Source of the DNA: Gammaproteobacteria bacterium
Lineage (GTDB): Bacteria; Pseudomonadota; Gammaproteobacteria; JAABTG01
DNA length: 64,000 nt
Assembly (NCBI GenBank): GCA_034522055.1
Contig: JAXHLS010000002.1
Location: 1,736,001-1,800,000, forward strand
Reading direction: 5' to 3'
Below, piece after piece: positions 45,644-54,521 of the stretch. Position 1 is the first letter of the stretch. The number at the start of each line of letters is the position of its first letter. Below the pieces are notes generated by a model. That model made no database searches and was not told the DNA's origin. It worked only from the letters and a program-made list of their open reading frames with translations. A program made the position numbers and the translations under genes.

Positions 45644-47175
45644 GCAAAGGGAGTGTAACCACGCTGTGGACCGGATCACGCAGCCGGCCGGTGAGCGCGC
45701 CCCGGTGCTCAGCCGCCCTCCGGCAGGAGCGCCTTGAGAGCCTCCACCACCTCCGGAGCGTCCCAGGCGATGGCCGCGTTCACCCCGTAGACGATGGTCG
45801 CGTCGGGGCCGATAACGAATGTGGCGGGGAGGGTGAACACCCCCCAGTCGGCCGCCACCCGGCCCCCGGGGTCGAGTAGCACCGGGAAATCCACCTGCAC
45901 CTTGTCCATGAACGCCCGGATCTCTGCGGGCCCCTCCGCGTAGTTGACGGACACGAGGTCGAAGGGCAACCCCTCCATGTGCTTGCGCAGCCGGTTCAGG
46001 GACGGGATCTCCTCCACGCAGGGCGGGCACCAGGTGGCCCAGAAGTTCAGCACCGTCACCTGGCCGGAGTAGTCCTGCAGCCGGTACGGTGTTCCGGAAG
46101 CCGTCTCGAGGTCCAGGGGCTGGGGCCGGACCGTGCCCCGGTAGGGCGCGAGGGCGTGGTCCAACCCCGTCGCGCCGGTCTCCTCGGCGGGCGGCTCCGG
46201 GGCCGCCGCCAACGGGTGGGGCGTGTGCTCCAGCAGCGCGAGGACCCCGGGCAGGCGCCCGGCAAGGCGCTTGCGCGCGCGCTCCTCGGCCGGGGTCGGC
46301 TCCTCGAAGTAGAACACCGAACGCACCTCGGGCAGCGGCTTCAGATAGATCTCGGCGCCGGCGCTGCCGAGGCGCTCGAGGAGGCCGTCCAGGTACCAGC
46401 GGTTGTTGGTCTCCGCGGGCTGGATCACCAGGATGGGCACGTTGGTCGCACGGGCCACCGGCACGTAGGGGGGCGGGCGCCCCAGGGCCGGCACCCCGGC
46501 GTAGAGGGCGGGCGTGAAGAGTACGGCCCCGGTAAGGATGTCTGTCTCCGGCGCCCGCTGCTGCCATGCGCGGATGCCACGCAGGGCGGGGATGGCGGAG
46601 TACTCCTCGGCGACGACGGCCACCGGGCCCCCGTTGGCGGCATGGGCGGCGACCAGCAGATCGGCGACCACGGCGCCGTCCACCTCGCGCAGGGCATCGG
46701 GGCCGCGGGGCAGGAACAGGGCGTCGGTAAGGTTGACCAGCCACACCGCGTAGCCGCCATCCGCCAGCGCCTTGGCCAGCCCGCGGTGGCTGTCACGGAA
46801 GCCGTAATCGGGGGCGAGCCAGAGGAGGGTATGCCGGCCGTCACCGTAGCGCTCGACCGGGATCTCCTCGCCGTCCCCGCGGAGACGGTAAGCGTCCCGG
46901 GATCGGCCCCATCGCCCGCGGCCTGGGCCCAGGCGGGCCAGAACATGAGCCAGGACAGGGGCCAGAAGAGGAGCAGGATCAGAACGGCGCGGAGAGTTCG
47001 GGACACGGCTTACCTCGTCGCAGGGCGAGCTACAGCGAAACATGGGCCGCCGGGGCGCGGCGGGTTGGGTCCGTCTATCCTCGCCATCACGCTTGCGAAA
47101 GTCCACCAGGCGGCAGGCGGCAGGCGGATGGCAGGAATTCTATACCGGGAGCCTGGGGGGATGCGCGGGTCGCCG
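45380..47175. repeat. duplicated region, copy 1 (antitoxin plus TlpA gene)
   Basis: Bases 45380 to about 47175 recur at 54522 to about 56312 with offset 9,142 (shifted by one after a C-run difference) and scattered substitutions. Homology resumes between 47883-48010 here and 56313-56440 in copy 2. Confidence 0.93.
45709..47006 (-). pseudogene. frameshifted hydrolase-TlpA thioredoxin fusion (copy 1)
   Basis: From GEEIPVERYG to the C-terminus the frame matches the intact copy at 54851, including the thioredoxin motif WCPPC. The signal-peptide part MSRTLRAVLILLLFWPLSWL lies in another frame: this copy has four C residues at 46875-46878 where copy 2 has five (56017-56021). The open frame starting at 47106 bypasses the signal peptide and would not be exported, so the gene is probably inactive. 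Confidence 0.85.
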
Positions 47176-47318
47176 GCGAGGAAACGAGGGAGCGAGTGGT
47201 CTAGGATCGGCCAAGGGGGATAAACGACAGGCGCCGCGGGCCCCTCATCACGGATGGTGATTCGGTCGCGGGGCGGTCGCCTGGTTTTCGAACGACGCCA
47301 ATAACCCGAGGAGGAACC

Positions 47319-48278
47319 ATGCCCATGCCTTCACGCGTCACCATCGCGGCCGCCGTCCTGGGGACGGCGGTGGTCCTTGAGCCCGTCCACGCCCTGGAGA
47401 TGCCGGGGTGTGAGGCGCTGGAGCAGTGGGCCGCCGAGCTCAAGCCCGACGAGACCTTCGCGCCCGTGCCGGAGGTGAAGCTCAGCAATCTCCTGCAGGA
47501 CGATCTGGCGGTGCCGTTGTTCGGTGTGCCCGCTCTTGAGTGGTCCAACAGCGACATCCTCCAGGTCCGCAAGGGGCTGAACCAGTGTCGTGCCCAGACG
47601 AAGGACGAGGCGGCCGGCAGGCGCCTTTACGAGGCCATCAAGGCCATCGACGGCTCGCGCCGGGCCCTGGCCTGGCGCCAGCGGGCCCTGACCCGCCTGG
47701 AGCGCACCGTCGACCGGCTCGAGGGGTACCGTCCCAGCCGGCGCCTTGCCGGTCAGCTGGCCCTCGCCCGCGATGTGCTCCTGGGCGAGCCGGCCGATCT
47801 GGAGGTCCACGGTCTTCGGCAGATGCCCAACTGGATCGGCCAGATGGAGGAGGCCGGGGGCTACCTGACCCGGGAGGAGTTGGCGCCCCTCGCCACGCGG
47901 CTCGCCGAGCGTGAGGCGGAGATGCGCGCCGCCTTCGCCGAGGACGACGAGGCCTTCGAGGCCCTCCAGGAGGAGCTGGCCGGGGTGCCGGTCTCGCCGG
48001 GCGGGCTCACCACGCTCCGGGAGCTGGAGCGGTCCCCGGTGCTGCGGAAGGTCTCACCCGGCCAGCTCGATGCCTTCCGGGCCGGCGTCCAGCGCAAGCG
48101 CTCGCAGATCCAGGCGGAGATGCGCCGGCAGGAACTGGCCCGGGCCCAGCAGGTCCGCCAGGAGCAGGCCCGGCGCAGCACCCAGGCGCAGCGTCCCGCG
48201 GCCCGGAGCGGTGGCGGCCAGGCGGGCGCGGCACCGTCCGGCGGGATGCCCCCGCTGGGCATTACGGCATTACGGTGA
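47319..48278 (+). CDS. hypothetical exported protein, 3' end altered by RAYT insertion
   Basis: The product has a signal peptide (MPMPSRVTIAAAVLGTAVVL, cleaved near VHALEM), then about 290 mostly helical residues rich in Glu, Arg and Ala, ending in a glutamine-rich tail (QQVRQEQARRSTQAQ). The last residues GITALR are encoded by REP sequence, so the original C-terminus is lost. GAGGAGGAACC precedes the ATG. A 128-bp fragment of the same gene lies at 56313. Family not recognised. Confidence 0.75.
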   Translation: MPMPSRVTIAAAVLGTAVVLEPVHALEMPGCEALEQWAAELKPDETFAPVPEVKLSNLLQDDLAVPLFGVPALEWSNSDILQVRKGLNQCRAQTKDEAAGRRLYEAIKAIDGSRRALAWRQRALTRLERTVDRLEGYRPSRRLAGQLALARDVLLGEPADLEVHGLRQMPNWIGQMEEAGGYLTREELAPLATRLAEREAEMRAAFAEDDEAFEALQEELAGVPVSPGGLTTLRELERSPVLRKVSPGQLDAFRAGVQRKRSQIQAEMRRQELARAQQVRQEQARRSTQAQRPAARSGGGQAGAAPSGGMPPLGITALR

Positions 48279-49033
48279 CAGTGCATTTATTTCCGCTACC
48301 CATCACCGCCTCCTCGCCTATGCGGCTTCGGCCCCCGCTTGCCCGGCTTCAGCGTTCGCCCGACCTGCTCCTCGACCCACCGCAGAAAGGCATCGTTTCC
48401 AATGGGGCGGCCGATCGTTTCCGACCGGCGCAGGGCGTCGAACCGGGCGTCTTCTTCGCCGGCAGCGATGATCTGCTTCGCGGCCACCAGGTACGGCGTT
48501 AGCGCCTCGACGTCCGTCACGCCGTCCCCCTTGTCAGGACGAAGGTAGGCGTGGATGGATGACCAGGGCCAGTCCTGCACTTTTTCCACCAGCCGTGCCC
48601 GCAGGGGGTTCAACACCACATAGGCCATGGCCGCGACCAGATGTGCCTCGTCCATCGCCACACACCCGAACCGGCCCTGCCAGAAATGACCGGTGCGCCG
48701 TTCGCGGGCATGAACATGCCCGGCATACTGCCGGTGAACCCGCGACAGCACTGCCCGCAGCCCGTCCTTGTCCGACGGCGTCAGGATCAGATGAACGTGG
48801 TTCGGCATCAGGCACCATCCCCAAATACCGACCCCGTGTTGTCGGCCATGATCGACCAGGAGGTCCCGATAGAGCCGATAGTCCGCGTCGCCAAAAAACG
48901 TCCGTGCTCGCCCGCTGCCGCGCTGGGTCACGTGATGCGGAACATGCGAAAGGACGACGCGGGCGAGGCGAGCCATGGAACGAAACTAACCGGAGGTGTC
49001 GACGGAGCCAATTGAATGCACTGTCACCGTAAT
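48269..49033 (-). mobile_element. RAYT element 6, full length
   Basis: Bounded by ATTACGGTGACAGTGCATTT (left) and the inverse end at 49010-49033. The left end lies inside the hypothetical gene at 47319; the right end is close to the RelE-XRE module. Confidence 0.9.
48296..48976 (-). CDS. REP-associated tyrosine transposase (copy 6)
   Basis: A complete 226-residue copy with the HUH motif PNHVHLIL, HRQYAGHVHAR and the longer basic C-terminus LKPGKRGPKPHRRGGGDG as in copy 2. One residue differs in the conserved N-terminal strand (TQRGSGRA for TQRGNGRA). ATG 48976. Confidence 0.9.
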   Translation of the reverse strand: MARLARVVLSHVPHHVTQRGSGRARTFFGDADYRLYRDLLVDHGRQHGVGIWGWCLMPNHVHLILTPSDKDGLRAVLSRVHRQYAGHVHARERRTGHFWQGRFGCVAMDEAHLVAAMAYVVLNPLRARLVEKVQDWPWSSIHAYLRPDKGDGVTDVEALTPYLVAAKQIIAAGEEDARFDALRRSETIGRPIGNDAFLRWVEEQVGRTLKPGKRGPKPHRRGGGDG

Positions 49034-49117
49034 TCCACTGTCACCGTAATTCGGAAGAAAAGATTCATATTTCTAAAAAGATCAACGCGTTGAGCAACGA
49101 GCAAGTGCCATTATTCG

Positions 49118-49378
49118 TTATGCGGCTGATTCGCGCTCAATATCCCAGCCAGGAAAGACCAGTACAGCGGGATGGCAATTCAGTGCTCGTGCCAATACTT
49201 TTGCTCTTTCAACTCCGAGCTGAACACGATCATTCTCAATAGCGGAGATCGTTGATTGCGGAATACCAGTTAATTCAGCCAGTTCGTTTTGGCTGAGCTC
49301 CTGCAACTCACGCAGGATTTTGACAGATTCTCCTACGGAGACATCGATGCGTTTTTTGGCTTTGGAATATTCCCTCAT
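49118..49378 (-). CDS. XRE-family antitoxin (second module)
   Basis: The 86-residue protein is an HTH_3 regulator: VKILRELQELSQNELAELTG then IPQSTISAIENDRVQLGVERAKVLARAL. It lies one base after the toxin stop on the minus strand and would complete a toxin-first TA pair. The stop TAA is part of GCATAAC, which looks like an attC left core, so a cassette boundary may once have been here, now disturbed by RAYT element 6. Confidence 0.87.
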   Translation of the reverse strand: MREYSKAKKRIDVSVGESVKILRELQELSQNELAELTGIPQSTISAIENDRVQLGVERAKVLARALNCHPAVLVFPGWDIERESAA

Positions 49379-49379
49379 G

Positions 49380-49661
49380 CTACTTCCTCCGATAATCGTG
49401 AGGCGTCACGCTTACCACTTCGACGAGAACTCTATCTTTCTTGATCTTGTATATAACTCTAAACTGTTGATTTAAGCGGGATGACCTATGTCCTTTCCAC
49501 TCCCCGCTTAACGATTCGTCGCGTAATCCCTTAATTTTGCGTAATCCTTGAGGCCCGGATATGGCCACGATATCCTTCCATTTCTCGTACCGCTTAAGTA
49601 CATCGCTTGGTATAGAGCCAAGCTGCTTGGAAACACGCCTATGCTCATATATGTACCACAT
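49380..49661 (-). CDS. RelE-type toxin (second module)
   Basis: The 93-residue protein has the RelE/YoeB-like fold pattern: MWYIYEHRRVSKQLGSIPSD, LRDESLSGEWKGHRSSRLNQ and FRVIYKIKKDRVLVEVVSVTPHDY, with Arg and His/Tyr residues at the usual active-site strand. It is unlike the toxin at 45052. Its ATG lies within a 36-bp operator-like inverted repeat, and the gene begins 49 bp after an attC-like site. Confidence 0.87.
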   Translation of the reverse strand: MWYIYEHRRVSKQLGSIPSDVLKRYEKWKDIVAISGPQGLRKIKGLRDESLSGEWKGHRSSRLNQQFRVIYKIKKDRVLVEVVSVTPHDYRRK

Positions 49662-49698
49662 ACCATAACCAGGATATATACCAATTATGGTATGTCAA
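49659..49698 (-). promoter_or_regulatory. promoter and operator of the RelE-XRE module
   Basis: CATACCATAA (49659-49668) and TTATGGTATG (49685-49694) are perfect 10-bp inverted arms. On the minus strand TTGACA (49698-49693) is followed after 16 bp by TATCCT (49676-49671), lying between the arms. This arrangement suits repression by the XRE antitoxin. Confidence 0.65.
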
Positions 49699-49709
49699 GG
49701 CTTATTTGC

Positions 49710-49769
49710 GCATAACGCCTGCCATCAGCCGCGCGAGGTACGAGCGTCGGCTGGATGACTTTGTTAGCA
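49710..49769 (-). other. integron attC-like site 1
   Basis: On the minus strand: left core TGCTAAC, arm CATC-C-AGCCG, variable loop, arm CGGCTGATG, right core GTTATGC. The 9-bp stem has one extrahelical C in the left arm, a hallmark of attC. It stands between the cassette gene interrupted by IS4 and the RelE-XRE pair. Confidence 0.8.
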
Positions 49770-49891
49770 TTGAACGCATTCATCGCTTTACTCGGGACTG
49801 TTGTCTTTCGTACTGGATCAACCAGCTATGAACCCTTTGCCAGCGGTCTCCCTTACAGCGGAAAGTAAGGAAATATGGTCTATGCCGGGTT

Positions 49892-51313
49892 CATAGGTTA
49901 GTTCTTAAGCCCCAAGATACACATGCTCCAGCCCCAGCTTGAGGCGTCCGGTCTTGCGATCACGGTCCGGATGGGCGCGTTGGGCATTGCCCGCCAGGTA
50001 GCGCAACGCGTGTTCGACGTGATGCGGCAGGCGGTCGGGCTCATACAGTAAAGCCGCGAGGATGTTTCGGAGGACATGATGGATGCACTTGGCCACCCGC
50101 TGGGTGGAGACGGCCACTTCGAACAGGTGCTGAGTGCGGTGGGCACAGTAGCGTTTCAGGGTGGCGGCGCACAGGGCGGCCCAAATCAGTCCCTCGACGA
50201 TATGAGGGTTGGCGGTATCGAAGCGGTGCAGGCCCGCGAAGGATTTCCACTCCTTGAACAGGAGCTCTATCTGCCAGCGCAGGCGATAGGCATCGCTGAT
50301 GTGGGCGGGACTGAAGACGTCGGGGTCGAGGTTGGTGACCAGGTAGCGCAGCCTCCCTTCCTTGGGGTTGGGGTGCGCCACGATGCGGCACTCGAAGCCT
50401 TGGCCTTTACTCTCGAAGCGCACCCAGAGGTCGGCATGGTCCAGCTTGCCGAGTTTCGTCAGCAGGGTCTTCAGCGGCTGGTTGGCGGCACCCTTGATGG
50501 CCCGGCCATCCGGGCCCGTGGCCCGCAGGACCAGGGGATTGATGCCGGTACCCGCGCGGACGATGAAATGGCCACCCGTCTGGCTGAGGGTCCGCAGGTA
50601 ACCCGTATCGAAATAGCCCCGATCGGCGAGCAACAGGCCCCCGGTGACCGCTTCGGCCTCGGGCAGAAAAGTACGCTCCGTCGCGCAGTCCGGCGTCATC
50701 ACCACGCGATTCACCCGCTCCTCCAACAGATTCAAATCCACATGCAACTCCACCGCCGCCGGGCTGATGGCGGTGAACCGCCCGGGATACCTGTCCGCCA
50801 GGGCCGGCTTGACCGCAAACGAGGTCCCATCCTGGATGCAAATATGCGCAAACTGCGCAAAAGGGCTCTCGGGCGAGAAACGCAAGGCCTCCACCGCCAG
50901 CTCCTCCAGCGCCCGGCCCAGCACGGTGCGCATCAAGGTCGCAAACGCCGGCTTGGCCAGCTGATTGTGAAACGGTTTGTACTGCACCGTCGTCCCGGCC
51001 AAGGCATTGAACCCGCGATGCAGATCGGCAATACAACGTGCCGTGCCCGAGGCCATGACCTCCAACAGGCCGAGCACCAGGCGGCTGGCCGTGACCAGCC
51101 GGTGGCGCTGGCAAAACCCGGTCTCCCGACCCACGGCATCCAAGGCGCTCACCCCAAAGATACGTATCAACGACTGGGCCACCGTGCTAAATTTTTCATG
51201 CTCCATCCGATACCTCCAGATCACGACGTGAATTGGCGTTTGCCTCGTTGATCTGATCGGATGGAGCGCTTTTAGTTCAATGGATCAAGGGCTTACTTAA
51301 GATCCTACGTATG
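49892..51313 (-). mobile_element. IS4-family insertion sequence with 10-bp target duplication
   Basis: Imperfect terminal repeats CATAGGTTAGTTCTTAAG (left) and CATACGTAGGATCTTAAG (right end, inverted) match at 14 of 18. Directly outside both ends is ATGCCGGGTT (49882-49891 and 51314-51323), a 10-bp target duplication typical of IS4. The element is 1,422 bp and carries one transposase. Confidence 0.92.
49905..51206 (-). CDS. IS4 family transposase
   Basis: The 433-residue protein has the DDE residues in IQDGTSFAV, LLADRGYFDTGYL and the IS4 signature Y-(2)-R-(3)-E-(6)-K in YRLRWQIELLFKEWK. ATG 51206 was chosen because GGAGG lies eight bases upstream; an earlier in-frame start at 51224 is not supported. 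The gene is intact, and the clean target duplication suggests recent insertion. Confidence 0.93.
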   Translation of the reverse strand: MEHEKFSTVAQSLIRIFGVSALDAVGRETGFCQRHRLVTASRLVLGLLEVMASGTARCIADLHRGFNALAGTTVQYKPFHNQLAKPAFATLMRTVLGRALEELAVEALRFSPESPFAQFAHICIQDGTSFAVKPALADRYPGRFTAISPAAVELHVDLNLLEERVNRVVMTPDCATERTFLPEAEAVTGGLLLADRGYFDTGYLRTLSQTGGHFIVRAGTGINPLVLRATGPDGRAIKGAANQPLKTLLTKLGKLDHADLWVRFESKGQGFECRIVAHPNPKEGRLRYLVTNLDPDVFSPAHISDAYRLRWQIELLFKEWKSFAGLHRFDTANPHIVEGLIWAALCAATLKRYCAHRTQHLFEVAVSTQRVAKCIHHVLRNILAALLYEPDRLPHHVEHALRYLAGNAQRAHPDRDRKTGRLKLGLEHVYLGA

Positions 51314-51656
51314 ATGCCGGGTTAGCCATGCGAAAAAAGATAAGCTTCGCTTGCTGACTTGATTTGTCTCCGGACCAAAGTTCCCAGGCGCGTTGAATCT
51401 CAGTTTTCGCTGTGGCCTTCAGGATCCGCTTCTTCGGTTTCTTGTCGTAACAGTCTTCCCATGCATCTATGGGATCCTCGTTCTCTCCCTCATACATTCG
51501 GCCCGGACTTGGCGTATCGACGTAGATTGAGCCACTGGAGGTTCGCCTGACCGCCGCGCACGACGTACACCAGACGATTCCTTGGAATGTCACCGTCTTT
51601 GTTCCATTCGGACCTTCGGTATTGTCGCGCCGACAGGATGAACAGTACAAAGTCAT
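51297..51656 (-). CDS. cassette-encoded protein with paired CxxC motifs, 3' end altered by IS4
   Basis: The 119-residue product starts MTLYCSSCRRDNTEGPNG and has a second CTSC about 25 residues on, a probable zinc ribbon, then a charged helical tail. Without the IS4, the frame would read to MANPA and stop (TAG); the insertion changes the end to NPASYVGS. The ATG lies 20 bases after the core of attC site 3. Function unknown. Confidence 0.7.
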   Translation of the reverse strand: MTLYCSSCRRDNTEGPNGTKTVTFQGIVWCTSCAAVRRTSSGSIYVDTPSPGRMYEGENEDPIDAWEDCYDKKPKKRILKATAKTEIQRAWELWSGDKSSQQAKLIFFRMANPASYVGS

Positions 51657-51676
51657 GTCTCGAATGGTCCTCTGAG

Positions 51677-51744
51677 TGCTAACCGGAGCTAAGACGCTTG
51701 GTGGAACGAAGCGTAACTCAGTCGCCTTAAGCGCGAAGTTAGTT
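51677..51744 (-). other. integron attC-like site 2 (between two small genes)
   Basis: On the minus strand: AACTAAC left core, CGCGCT-T-AAG arm, inner hairpin ACGCTT/AAGCGT, CTTAGCTCCG arm, and GTTAGCA right core. Pairing is less regular than in the other two sites. The left core overlaps the stop codon of the upstream gene (TAAC), as is common in cassettes. Confidence 0.6.
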
Positions 51745-52149
51745 GCCCTGATTATTCTCGGTATCATCGAGCCGCTTTGGTGCATACGTTCTCTCGCACT
51801 CGTTTTTCGGACCATCAAATTGCCGCTCTAGATAGACCGTCCAAATCCGTTTTCCGTTGAACTGGGTCTGCTCGATATCGATAAGCCGCCAACCGATTGA
51901 ATACATATCGTGTAAATTCGGCTTCTCGTCATCTAGCAGATCGAGTCCTAACTCGTCGTAAAAACACTTATGATCGCAATTCAGCGGTTCGTCTAAGCCC
52001 GGTGGGACTGAACTGCCCTGGGGGTCGGTCACTTCCGCAATGAACTGACACGACTCGACTTGGTAGTCCGCCGCCCTAGCGGGACTAGCCATGACGGCGG
52101 CAAGCGTGACGACAGTAATACCAATGCCGTAGCGTTTTTTAATGGCCAT
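51739..52149 (-). CDS. cassette-encoded exported protein (136 aa)
   Basis: The product has a signal peptide (MAIKKRYGIGITVVTLAAVM, cleaved after ASPARA) and a mature domain with four cysteines (ESCQFIAEV, NCDHKCFYDEL, KNECERTY), suggesting disulfides in the periplasm. It starts 10 bases after the right core of an attC-like site and ends on the left core of the next, which is the layout of an integron gene cassette. No family recognised. Confidence 0.72.
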   Translation of the reverse strand: MAIKKRYGIGITVVTLAAVMASPARAADYQVESCQFIAEVTDPQGSSVPPGLDEPLNCDHKCFYDELGLDLLDDEKPNLHDMYSIGWRLIDIEQTQFNGKRIWTVYLERQFDGPKNECERTYAPKRLDDTENNQGN

Positions 52150-52159
52150 ACGTTGCTCC

Positions 52160-52218
52160 AGCTAACTAATAAGCATTTATCCGCCGTGCGCACCATGGCG
52201 AATAAATGTCTGTTGGAC
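52160..52218 (-). other. integron attC-like site 3
   Basis: On the minus strand: GTCCAAC (a perfect RYYYAAC left core), arm CATTTATTCGCC, loop ATGGTGCGCAC, arm GGCGGATAAATG (12-bp stem with one G-T pair) and GTTAGCT as right core. It precedes the exported-protein gene by 10 bp. Confidence 0.75.
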
Positions 52219-52229
52219 TAAGCCGCCCA

Positions 52230-52451
52230 TCAGACCAGCGCGGACTGATCTATAGGGAAATGTATTGCACAGGGTGGGCGCGGTGTGCCGGGGATGGCGC
52301 TGATCGGGGCGGTGGTCGTGGCCGGTGAGGTCTTTTCGTCCATGTCTTCGGGCCCTGCAACGTGCGATAGGTGGTCATTCTCTCGCCATTTCTCGGCAAA
52401 ATCCAATGTCCGGACGAGCGCAACCGCGGCCCCGCTGCGGGGCCGTCCCAC
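52230..52451 (-). CDS. possible cassette reading frame before attC site 3
   Basis: A 73-residue frame ends 11 bases before the attC left core, the right place for a cassette gene. Its second half (MDEKTSPATTTAPISAIPGT from an internal ATG) has no known family, and codons 1-15 lie over a GC-rich hairpin. It may be a fragment left by the group II intron. Bases 52452-52517 hold nothing I recognise. Confidence 0.3.
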   Translation of the reverse strand: MGRPRSGAAVALVRTLDFAEKWRENDHLSHVAGPEDMDEKTSPATTTAPISAIPGTPRPPCAIHFPIDQSALV

Positions 52452-53044
52452 CTCGGTTAAGGCCCCGGGCCTTTATCCTGTTCTACGGCCTCAGTGTCGG
52501 GTGTCGGGCGGCCTCCAGTGCAATAATAGGGGTCAGCAGCGGCTTGGCAATGCCGCACATTCTAGCGGGTGGGAATCCCGCCCGGGTAACCGCTAGCCAC
52601 GGGCCCGGTATCGAGCCTTGCAGTCAGTCCGGTGACGGGCTGGTTGATGCGTAGGTACGAAAGCAGGCGAGGTGCAAGGGTAACGGGTGAAGCCGACCTT
52701 GAAGGTGTGGAGCTCCGAAAAGTTCGTCGGTGAGTGCCGATGGGTTTGTCCCACCAGCAGGCAACAGCCGTCATGCGCCCTGGCAAGCATGACGGGCACT
52801 CCCCGGAGTCCGAGGCCGTATCGAGCCTGACATTGCGAATGTGCGGTAACCAAGGAGATCCCATCATCGGTGTGCAGGAGGCGCGCACCCGTGGACAAGC
52901 GATAACAAGCGAGGAAGCGGGCGGTGTTGATGGGAAGTCGGAGGCACCCATAGTAGCGAGGAGTCCCGGTAATGCGGGAGGAGCCAAGGGGTGTCGGCTT
53001 GAGATAACGGGAGAGGGGCAACACGGCCCTACGCTGAGAGGACT

Positions 53045-54382
53045 ATGCCCGTGAGCACACGACTCGAACGTTTCACACAAAAGGCGCGTGCCGAGCCGCA
53101 GTTGCGGTTCACGTCCCTGATGGGGATGCTGTTCGATCCCGAGGGGCTGCACGCCAGCTTCGAGCGCCAGGACGGAAGTAAGGCGCCCGGAGTGGATGGG
53201 GTAAGGAAGGAGACGTATTTACAGGGACTGGACGAGCGGATGGCGGACCTGTCGGCCCGCCTGCGCCGGCTGGGCTACCGGCCCAAACCGGCCCGGCGAA
53301 CCTACATCCCCAAAGGGGCCGGTCGCTACCGCCCGCTGGGTGTCCCCAGCTTCGAGGATCGGTTGGTGCAGGACCGGCTGAGCTAAATCCTGCAAGCCAT
53401 CTGGGAACCGGAATTCCGCGACTGCTCTTACGGCTTTCGTCCGGGTCGAAGTGCCCACGACGCCCTGCGCCGGGTGGCGGAAGTCATCACGAACGAGCAG
53501 ACGCAAAGGGTGGTGGAGGCCGACATCAAAGGCTTCTTTGACCACGTCAGCCACGACCACCTGATGCGGTTTCTGGCCCACCGGATAGGCGATCCGAATT
53601 TTCTGCGGATCATCCGCCGATTTCTCAAGGCAGGGATCATGGAAGATGGGGTGTTCACAGCCAGCGACGAAGGCACCCCGCAAGGCGGGCTGGTGTCCCC
53701 GGTGCTGGCGAACATCTACCTCCACTATGTACTGGACCTGTGGTTCGAGGCGCGCTATGCCCGGCAGTGTCAGGGCAAGGCGTACCTCATCCGCTATGCG
53801 GACGACTATATCGCCTGCTTCCAGTACGAAGAGGACGCCAAGGGCTTTCATCAAGCGATGAAAGCGCGCTTGAGCGCATTCGACCTGGAAGTCGAGCCCA
53901 GCAAGACGGCTATCCTGCGCTTCGGCAGCACCGCCCTGCGCATCCCTGCGCGGGAGGGAGAGCCGAAGACCTTCAGCTTTCTCGGCTTCACCCACTACGT
54001 GGGCCGCAGCCGGAAAGGCCGGTTTGTCGTTGGTCGCAAGACCGACGGCAAGCGACAGCGCAAGAAGCTCAAGGCGCTCAATGCCAAGCTGAAGGCCATG
54101 CGCAGCAAAGGAGGGACGGCGATGATTGCCTTCCTGCGGCGGCACCTACGGGGCCATATCCAGTATTACGGCGTCAGCGGCAACAGCCGGAGCGTGGCGA
54201 GCTATGTCTACCTCGCCTCCGGCTACCTGTTCAAGTGGCTGAACCGCCGTAGCCAGCGACGCTCGCTGACCTGGAAACGCTTCGGCGAGGCCATCAGTCC
54301 GTGGCTGCCGACCGCCTGCATCGTCCACATCCTCTACCCCGTGCCGAAGTGGAAGACTCAAGCTGGGAGCCGGATGGTGTAA
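53045..54382 (+). pseudogene. ltrA: group II intron reverse transcriptase/maturase with nonsense codon
   Basis: The protein has RT domains in order: KAPGVDGVRKETY, RPLGVPSFEDRLVQ, YGFRPGRSAHDAL, EADIKGFFDHVSHDHL, GTPQGGLVSPVLANIYLH, the catalytic YADDYIACF, and the maturase (X) domain near the C-terminus; no HNH endonuclease is seen. An in-frame TAA at 53384-53386 (after VQDRLS) splits it into 113 and about 331 residues. Otherwise the frame is intact, so a single substitution broke it. Confidence 0.88.
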
Positions 54383-54399
54383 CTCTCCAAGTCCGGTTC
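54367..54399 (+). ncRNA. group II intron domain V
   Basis: GAGCCGGA (54367-54374) pairs with TCCGGTTC (54392-54399) leaving the 2-base bulge AG and an upper stem TGG/CCA with an enlarged loop. It overlaps the maturase stop, as is usual. Confidence 0.75.
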
Positions 54400-54521
54400 T
54401 GCGAGGAGCCGGGGACGAACCGACGCATGGCCGAGATATTGTGGCACCGCCGGGAAACCAGGCGGCAAACAGAGAACACAAACTTCGGCCTAACCGTCGG
54501 CAAGGAACCGGCTTACTCTCC

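Larger units (their letters stand above)
52518..54520 (+). mobile_element. group II intron with maturase gene
   Basis: The 5' end is placed at GTGCAATA (52518) by similarity in layout to introns starting GUGYG; domain I hairpins such as GCGGGTGGGAATCCCGCCC follow. The reverse transcriptase gene lies in domain IV, domain V is at 54367-54399, and a domain VI-like pair (GAGGAGCCGG with CCGGCTTACTC) ends near 54518, exactly where duplicated antitoxin sequence begins. Boundaries are approximate. Confidence 0.75.
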
